From Strigamia acuminata (lineage: Eukaryota > Arthropoda > Chilopoda > Geophilomorpha > Linotaeniidae), in the NCBI GenBank assembly GCA_949358305.1, contig OX442324.1, positions 2,283,501 to 2,347,500 of the forward strand: a stretch of 64,000 nt of DNA. The letters are read 5' to 3'. Numbering within the stretch: position 1 is the first letter of the stretch; each line of letters opens with the position of its first letter. Positions 56,050 through 64,000 of the stretch are shown here, piece after piece. The notes under the pieces are model-generated. The model worked only from the letters and a program-made list of their open reading frames with translations, was not told where the DNA came from and did not search any database. Position numbers and translations under genes: made by a program.

Positions 56050-59000
56050 CCGAGTCAGACACCAGTCCTTTGCCAGTGAGCATAGCTGGTTCCAGAAAAA
56101 CTGTCTCGAGAAAAAACATATATATTTTCTTAGTCTGTGTAAGTAATTGAACAGGAATTTGATTTGAATTTAGGTTTACCCGTTTACCTGTTAGCCAAAC
56201 AATGGCACGATGTACAAGCGTGAAATCTCAACGATCGCGAGAGAAGATTTGTTAGATATTTTCAATATTTTGCAGAAACCGTCGTCAATTTTGATTGATT
56301 TTCTTGTAAAATGACACCACATAATGTAATAATTGCGTAAAGGTTGTGCGCAAATTATGTAACAACTGTCGTGATTTTTTTAAAAAGTGTTTTTACATTT
56401 TTAAATTTTTTTTTAAATTAATTTTTTATTATATGTTTTTATTTTTTCAGGAGGAAATAAATATTTGTCAACTAATTCGTTGAATATGCCGTGCCCATTT
56501 CTAACTCGTTTACCTGTAAATTATGTTCGTCACTATGGAGCGTCGTTGATTCGCATGTATGGTGATCAGTGTCCGTTTTGGACTCGCTTTATGTCCACTT
56601 TGTCGTCGTTCAGCGGCACTCAACCCCCGCCGGATTCTGACAGCGATGCCAGAACAAGTAACAATAAAAGTATGATACTTCAAAATATATTTAAAAAGAA
56701 TTTCGTTTGAGATTGGGAACATTCAACACGTAGGGATTCGTGCGGGCGGTAGCGCAAAAGCTATTCTCTGCATCATCCCACGTTGGATGCAGACGATGGC
56801 TAGAAGACTAACGTCTGCACCATTCCCAATGACAAAATGATGAAAATCGTCATTTGATTCGAATTTAATTGTAATTTCATGTTTTCTTTTTTGTTTTCAA
56901 GACGTTCCAGTGCAAGATTGTCCATTTTTAATCAACTCTGCGTCATTGGTCAAGGTTGCAAGTGAGGAATCGCAAGAAGATATTGTCAGTTTAAAGACCG
57001 GTGCGCGAATCTCATTGTTTGAAAATTTGAAAAATTTGAAATTTTGCATGTGCACGTTAATTTTGCTCGGTGTTAATTTGAAATCAACTAATTTCTTCTC
57101 TGCTTGTCGCAGATGTTGATAACGAATGGAAGCAAGAGGTATCGGTATCGCATCAAGACGATACCGGCAAAATAAAGAGATGTCCATTTGATCACAAACT
57201 TAAACAAGGTGGAGGGATCACTTGAAATAACCATTTAATATTTTGTTTCATATTTTCTTATTGTTATTACTGTTGTTATTCTATTTTTAATTGGCGTTTT
57301 ATTTTTAGATGGGGAATTCGGTTACGAGCAATTTTTTCAGGATCAGATTGCAAAGAAAAAAAAGGATCATTCGTATCGCATTTTTAAGAAGGTCAATCGT
57401 CTTGCCCAAAATTTTCCTCATGCAAATGAATATTCGCAAGGCAATGGACGACCTATTACTGTCTGGTGCAGTAACGACTACCTCGGAATGAGTCGACATA
57501 CCGTCGTCAAGGAAGCTATTATGTAATTCTACACTTATTTAATCAAAATGGCAGATGTAGGTGTGTTGAAATGATAACTTGACCTAGTTTTGACAAGTGC
57601 AATGGCAATTCAACAAGGCCTCGTCTTTAATTTGCACTTAACAAATTAATAATATGCAATTTTAATGTCTTTATTTATTTATTTATTTATTTATTTATAA
57701 TTTTTTAGTAAAACATTGGAAGAATATGGATCCGGAGCTGGTGGGACACGTAATATATCCGGAAATTCGACTCTGCACGAAGAATTGGAGAGAGAATTGG
57801 CCGATTTGCATGAAAAAGAATCTGGATTGATTTTCACTTCGTGTTTCGTGGCAAACGATTCGGCGCTCTTGACTTTGGCTAAACTTTTGCCTGGATGTCA
57901 TGTTTTCTCGGACGCTGGTAACCACGCGAGTATGATCCAGGGAATTCGCAACAGCGGTGCAATTAAACAGTACAATAATTCTTTTCTTTTTGAATAATTA
58001 ATTTAATTTAATTTAATTTAATTACGGTGATTAATTATTTTTTTTTTTTTTAAATGTAGCATTTTTCGTCACAATGACCCGAACCATCTCGAGGAACTTT
58101 TGTCCACCGTCGACGTTTCAATTCCGAAAATTGTAGCTTTTGAAACCGTTCATTCCATGACGGGCGCGATTTGCCCTTTATCCGAATTATGCGACGTTGC
58201 TCGCAAATACGGAGCCATAACGTTCGTAGACGAAGTCCACGCCGTTGGATTGTACGGGGAAAATGGCGCCGGAGTCGGCGAACGAGAAAAAGTCGTCCAC
58301 AAAATGGATATAATATCGGGAACTTTAGGTTAGTTAATAATTCTGCACCAAATAAGCGTTTAAACGATCCTAAAACCTCTTCGTTTTGATTTAGGTAAAG
58401 CTTTTGGCAACATAGGTGGCTACATAGTTAGTTCAAACGCTCTGGTGGATTTTGTCCGCAGTTACGCGGCCGGTTTCATCTTTACCACGTCGTTGCCGCC
58501 CACTGTTCTTGCAGGGGCGTTGGCCGCAATACGAGTATGACATAGATGAGGCGATAACTTAAATTAAATTAAATTAACTTAAATTAAATTAAATTTTTAG
58601 ATACTTAGAAGCGATGAGGGCCGTGAATTAAGGGCAACGCATCAAGAAAATGTTCGTTATATGCGTGGAAAATTGATGTCGGTTGGGATTCCCATTGAAC
58701 ATTGTCCAAGTCACATCATCCCAATCCGCGTAGGCGATCCGCAACGCGGCACGCATTTGTGTAATGTGTTGATGGCGAAGTATGGACATTACGTCCAAGC
58801 TATTAATTATCCGACGGTTCCGCGGGGAGAGGAGAAGTTGCGTTTGGCTCCAACTCCGCATCACACACTAGAAATGATGGATCAATTTGTTGAGGATTTG
58901 GTTCAGGTGTGGAAAGAGGCGGGTTTGAAGTTGACGACTCCAGTTTGTACTTCGGTAAATGTTTATCTATTTTCTGATGGTGGTGTAACGAATAATCGGT

Positions 59001-59672
59001 GGACTCCGTGCTCTGAGCAATGCGCCTCGTTCATAATTTGAATTTGAATTTGAACACACTTTGTTCAATATAAATTTTTTTAAAAATGAATGTTTACAAA
59101 ATTTGAGATAATTTTGAGACGATTTTGGTGAATATTGAGATAGTTTTGTTGTATTTTAACGAGATTTTAGATAATTTTGTTGAATTTTAACGAAATTTGA
59201 GATAATTTTGTTGAATTTTAACGAAATTTGAGATAATTTTGTTGAATTTTAACGAAATTTGAGATAATTTTGTTGAATTTTAACGAAATTTGAGATAATT
59301 TTGTTGAATTTTAACGAAATTTGAGATAATTTTGTTGAATTTTAACGAAATTTGAGATAATTTTGTTGAATTTTGACGAAATTTGAGATAATTTTGTTGA
59401 ATTTTGACGAAATATTGAAAGTGGATAAATTTTTGACAGAATTTGATAAAAGTAAGAAAAAATTGTAAAAGTTTGGTCCACCAGGATTGTGGTTGTTACG
59501 CCGCCGCTTCCCCTCAATTTCTGGCCGCCACATTGACACCAATTTCAATCTGTTTAAATTTCAGGAATGCCATTTCTGTCGTTTGCCGCTGCTATTCGAT
59601 CGCTTTGAATCCCGCGTTCAGTTTCCATGTGGCAACACCGCTCTCTGTCCCCAACTGGTCACGGCTCATTGA
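56050..59672 (+). CDS. ALAS: 5-aminolevulinate synthase (ALAS), mitochondrial
   Basis: Catalyses glycine plus succinyl-CoA to 5-aminolevulinate with PLP, the first and rate-limiting step of heme synthesis in the mitochondrial matrix. Exons: non-coding first exon about 56050-56138; then 56451-56669, 56902-57000, 57113-57208, 57309-57522, 57709-57969, 58060-58328, 58395-58534, 58601-58954, 59565-59672. The start ATG is at 56486 ([13 protein letters not shown], as in other ALAS presequences); about 574 residues. Landmarks: [36 protein letters not shown] Lys in SGTLGKAFGN (58397-58399), [36 protein letters not shown]. The C-terminal [11 protein letters not shown] matches the animal ALAS tail. CP motifs occur near residues 3, 29, 68 and 118. 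The second exon has two in-phase donors (56657 or 56669). Polyadenylation signal at 59782. Confidence 0.95.
56061..56090 (+). promoter_or_regulatory. Candidate iron-responsive element in ALAS 5' UTR
   Basis: Loop CAGTGA at 56074-56079 is an allowed CAGUGN loop. The 5-bp upper stem 56069-56073 / 56080-56084 has four pairs and one U-U mismatch. A single C bulge sits at 56068, exactly where IREs have it. The lower stem 56061-56067 / 56085-56090 has six pairs with one bulged base. A consensus donor GTAAGT follows at 56139, so the hairpin lies in a non-coding first exon, with ALAS starting in the next. Iron regulatory protein binding would block translation when iron is low. IREs are known on vertebrate ALAS2. 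Confidence 0.6.
59097..59430. repeat. 31-bp tandem repeat in the last ALAS intron
   Basis: About eight to ten copies of a 31-bp unit (GAAATTTGAGATAATTTTGT and the next 11 bases), best conserved between 59160 and 59405. It fills most of the 58955-59564 intron. Same unit length as the unrelated array at 1-186. Confidence 0.92.
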
Positions 59673-60394
59673 TGAATTGCCAATTTACAAACAAAAATTA
59701 ATTACTTATTTTACGGGGTTAATAAATTAAGTGGGAGAAATGTATTTTAATGTTGATTTCTGTTCAATGGTATTGGTATGGAATAAAAAGACAAAACGAG
59801 ACAATTGTAAATTTGCCATTCTATTTATTTCTGCTCCTTCAACCCTTTAAACTTCATCTAATTAGAGATGAATTCGAATTCGAAAACACTTTTCCCCCCC
59901 CCCATTTGTGACTACATTGGAATGTTTTGGCCAAGTTGAAGCTAAAGCACAAAAAACATCACATGATCCAAAGAACTCGAAATTAATTTTTCTCTTTGGC
60001 TGCCGAATTATTTCTTTACTTGAATACAGTTAAAATTTTCAAACTTTAGGAAAAAAATAAAACAATTATATATCTAAATGATCATCATCAAAAGAGTTGA
60101 AATCAGCAATTTTTCCCCCTGTTTTTCTCATTTTTAGTCACCAGTTTTTGCTTTTACGATTAAATAGATCGCAACGTTCATTTCTTTTTCCCTTAGCGAC
60201 ATTGAGATACAAGAAAACAAAGTTACAGAAAAAATTGACAGTGCCAGGGAATCCAAAACAAAACGAAAAACAACCAAAAGAAAAACCAAAAAAAGGGGAA
60301 AAACAAAAAAGAAATTCAGAAAACAGAAAACCAAAAAAAATAATAATTAATGATTGGTTAATTAATTAATTAAATCCACTTCATTTTTCATTTT
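59673..60394. other. Convergent intergenic region, ALAS and UBE2N 3' ends
   Basis: Contains the ALAS polyadenylation signal AATAAA at 59782-59787 and the presumed 3' UTR of UBE2N on the other strand. The Lys-rich open frame at 60097-60369 is an artefact of A-rich sequence. Confidence 0.65.
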
Positions 60395-61490
60395 TCAATT
60401 TCCTTTTGCATACAATCGTGTCCATTCCCGAGCTGAAAACAAAAAACGATGAAAATAGTTGATCACTGTCGGAATAAGCAAACAAATCACCTGTTTTGAT
60501 GGCTTCGGCTTCATTCACTTTCCACTGCTCAGCAACGTCGTTAGCAAGGGGATCATCCGGATTAGGAGCGCTAAGCAAAGCTTGGATGGACAATAGAACA
60601 GTGCGGATTTGTAACGCGGGGCTCCATTTATCTACCCACGAAAAACAAATCGTAACAAATTGCGAAAAATAAACAAATTAAATAAAATTAAACATTTTTT
60701 TTTAAATTTTCCTTCATCACAATCACCTTTTAATATATCTAAACAAATTCGGCCGAGTTTATCTATATTTGGGTGATAGATTTTTGTCATGAAACGCACT
60801 TTTGGAGCTGACATTGGATACTCCTCGGGCAGAAAAAGTTCTAATTTAAAGACGCCACCATCAAATGGAGACTAATTAAATATAAAAACAAAGCATTATT
60901 TTTATTCAAAAAAACGCGATTTCTCATGCATCGAGTCGACACGAAGTCCCCGATGTACCCAAATGCACAACCAACAGCATGATGCACTCCCTAGCCTTGC
61001 GAATCAACGCCATTTGTGCTAGACAAAATGGCTGCCACCGAAGCAAGAAATGGTCGTTTCGGCCCCGCAAAAAATGGAAAGAGATAGTTTTTCCCACCAG
61101 ATTAACCGCTCGCGGACGATTCAATTGGCAAATAATTCGCACTCTGAAGGATTTTTGCATTTAGTTTTGGTCGGGGAACTCGAGAAATAACGCGTCAAAC
61201 TTACCCCTTCTGGCCCGGCGACAACAACATGAAAATACCTGGCATTTTGTTCGTCGGGGACCGCGCTTATTCCAGGTACTGGTTCGGCCATCAAACGTTG
61301 AGTTTCCTTGGGAGATTTAAGAGGAAAATTAACGCTTTTTTGAACAAAAGAATCGGTTAATTGCTACGAATTTTATTCAAGTTTCTTTTCCTGGTTTCAT
61401 TAAGATATTTCTTTGTGACGATTTAAGCGTAAATTGGCAACGTTTGTGTTTAATTTGTACCTTGATTATTCTCCTCGGCAAACCCGCCAT
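60395..61490 (-). CDS. UBE2N: Ubiquitin-conjugating enzyme E2 N (Ubc13/bendless)
   Basis: Five exons on the minus strand: 61490-61461, 61306-61205, 60871-60727, 60631-60491, 60432-60395, giving 151 residues, about the usual full length. It starts [10 protein letters not shown]. Catalytic Cys lies in GRICLDIL. Other landmarks: [36 protein letters not shown]. With a Uev partner, Ubc13 builds Lys63-linked ubiquitin chains used in DNA-damage tolerance and immune signalling. All phases join and no key residue is missing. It is convergent with ALAS. Confidence 0.97.
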
Positions 61491-62219
61491 TGGGCTGCTT
61501 AATCGATGCCGCCAGTTGAGGATAACGCGACAAACACACGTTCGGACAAGCTTCCTTTCTTTTTCGTTTAGTATGGCAGAGCGGTGGCGGAAGTAAGCCG
61601 GCAAATGGCGATGTTCGTATCATTTATTGTTTTCGTTTTGTATTGTCAATTTTTATTCTAAAATTATGAAATTTCATGTATTTTAATTATATGTAGGAAA
61701 TAAATAATTGTACTCTACTTATTTCGATAATTATTTCACAAATACGAATATGCGGCTTATGGTTAAATGTGACGTCATAACAAAGCCGTAGTAAAATTGT
61801 ACGTATAGTATAGCATTTCAACTACATTTAGTTATTTTATTGAAAATACAATTTCATAAAACAATTGTTTTTACTTTGTTTTTATTATTTTATTCATTTA
61901 ATTGTAAAATTTCATTTATTATTGTCTTTAAAGACCGCTAGAGGGATTGTCCTGACTGCTCCATTTGTTGACGCACAAATGGACGCCATGTTTGAAAAAC
62001 AACGAAACGGACTGTTTGGTGCGAGTCGTATTTTCATCGAGAATATTCGATTGTGCGGAATTTGGTGCCGATAAAATGGAAAGAAAAATGTGAGGCAATT
62101 GGAAAAAAGAAGGTAATTTATTTAAACACGTTTTACGTTACGAAAATACTTAACAAAATTTTATATGTATATAATCAAAAAATATGGGTAAAGTTGGGTA
62201 AAGTTGGGTAAAGTTGATT
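61491..62219. other. Intergenic, UBE2N promoter side
   Basis: Holds the 5' UTR and promoter of UBE2N (transcribed leftwards); no core promoter motif is certain. The plus-strand frame at 61865-62074 shows no family features and no splice support. Confidence 0.55.
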
Positions 62220-62223
62220 TTAT
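62218..62223 (-). promoter_or_regulatory. Polyadenylation signal overlapping the stop codon
   Basis: On the minus strand the end reads GAATAAAATC: the TAA stop is inside AATAAA. If used, the 3' UTR is only some 15-30 bases long. Confidence 0.45.
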
Positions 62224-62725
62224 TCGTCAAATATAGCCCTCGCTCCTAATAGGACGCCACGAACGTTCTAAAATAAAGAATATTTTTAAAAAAATTCAAC
62301 TAAAATTTAAAAAAAAAACATACATAGCGAATCGAATGATTTTCACCCCCGCAAGTTGGGCAGTAAGCTGTGATAGTGTGATTTGCTTCGTTATACATAA
62401 TAGGGAGTTGAGTGTTGATCTGAATATAATGATGTCCTTCCGCAGTACACCTAAAAAAAAAATTAACATGAAAATAACCTAGTTATAAAAATTAATGATT
62501 AATGAACCTGGTATCAAACATAATTTGGAAGAAACGATTAACGATTGCGGTTATCAAATCGCGTAAATGCTGGACTATCCTTTCCATCCAAAACGGCAGT
62601 TCCTCATCCATTATAACATCGGTGTAATGGTTAATAAACGGGGGCTGAACGAATTCATTTAAAGCATCGTTATTTAATAGCTGAAGAGCTGTTAATCGAT
62701 TTTGTTCTAATGTTGGTATTTCCAT
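62220..62725 (-). CDS. Unrecognised 130-residue protein with CPTC pair
   Basis: Three exons on the minus strand, 62725-62508, 62450-62324 and 62267-62220, with good GT-AG sites and matching phases. It begins MEIPTLEQNRLTALQLLNND, continues with an amphipathic region around HLRDLITAIVNRFFQIMF, then a His/Cys-bearing segment (CTAEGHHYIQINTQL, ITAYCPTCGGENH) and ends NVRGVLLGARAIFDE. The CPTCGG pair with the upstream Cys and His residues could bind zinc. No signal peptide. I do not recognise the family. The stop codon overlaps an AATAAA signal. Confidence 0.6.
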
Positions 62726-62987
62726 ACTACTGGTTGGGTGAAGGTCGGACAGAGAATGAAACTAATAAATAATAATATAATATAAGAAAGCACATGCAAA
62801 TATTTTGCATTAATCACAACCTAGTGACAGTTTTTTTTTTAAAAATAATTTCAAAATAACAATTGAAAATTCATAAACTCTGTTTAAAATAATTATTTTC
62901 CAATAATAAAATTGTTTTTCAATTTATTTTATTTTTTTTTACAAAAAATAAATGAATTCTGATTTTTGTTATTGTATATTGTTTCAG
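62726..62987. other. Non-coding, upstream of first ClC exon
   Basis: AT-rich, ends in a TTGTTTCAG acceptor. I see no ClC coding here. Confidence 0.6.
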
Positions 62988-63990
<1,003 letters not shown>

Positions 63991-64000
63991 GTACGATAAA

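Noticed and set aside
55892-56119. 75-codon minus-strand frame
   Set aside because: It lies over the ALAS promoter and first exon with no family features; a chance frame.
60097-60369. Lys-rich 90-codon frame
   Set aside because: Result of an A-rich stretch in the 3' UTR region of UBE2N.
61865-62074. 69-codon plus-strand frame between UBE2N and the unknown gene
   Set aside because: No motif of the missing ClC 5' exons or any other family, and no convincing splice sites.

Overview
The window is nuclear DNA from an animal, most likely an arthropod and probably a pancrustacean. The genes are split by GT-AG introns. Short (TTAGG)n tracts, the usual arthropod telomere unit, occur at several sites. 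Slowpoke-binding protein, neuroglian-type FN3 domains, a ClC-c-type chloride transporter and ALAS all read most like arthropod versions. Species cannot be fixed from sequence alone. Non-coding DNA is AT-rich and crowded with fold-back (inverted-repeat) elements, many nested in one another.

Layout. (1) 1472-32522, plus strand: a slowpoke-binding protein (Slob/PXK-like pseudokinase) gene, eight visible exons across 31 kb; its 5' end lies before the window. Its introns hold a full-length Ty3/gypsy retrotransposon on the minus strand (13457-24249, LTRs alike by eye, gag, pol and a third non-env ORF) and about a dozen miniature or fold-back elements. (2) 34225-37209, plus: four exons encoding three neuroglian-type FN3 domains, lacking the upstream Ig domains and the downstream membrane anchor. 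(3) 39596-39667: tRNA-Glu(UUC). (4) 41266-52914, plus: a complete 15-exon adhesion GPCR of about 1405 residues, ordered signal peptide, two cadherin-like domains, FN3, five EGFs, hormone-receptor domain, GAIN/GPS, seven TM, long charged tail. (5) About 56050-59672, plus: 5-aminolevulinate synthase (ALAS) with four heme-regulatory CP motifs and a candidate iron-responsive element in a non-coding first exon. (6) 60395-61490, minus: UBE2N/Ubc13, complete, 151 residues, convergent with ALAS. (7) 62220-62725, minus: a three-exon gene for an unrecognised 130-residue protein with a CPTC pair. (8) 62988-63990, plus: exons of a ClC-c/CLCN3-type chloride/proton exchanger, without the 5' half of the gene and carrying an 8-bp tandem duplication that breaks the frame.

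The host genes do not form a pathway; they are ordinary neighbours. Observations I rate highest: the adhesion GPCR domain order, the candidate IRE on ALAS (iron and heme control of the same gene), the third ORF of the Ty3 element, a fold-back family whose arm tips are matched within a copy but differ between copies, and a miniature element that appears to carry a promoter, a first exon and a splice donor. All exon borders were set by hand from splice sites and reading-phase continuity; family assignments come from remembered family features, not a search.
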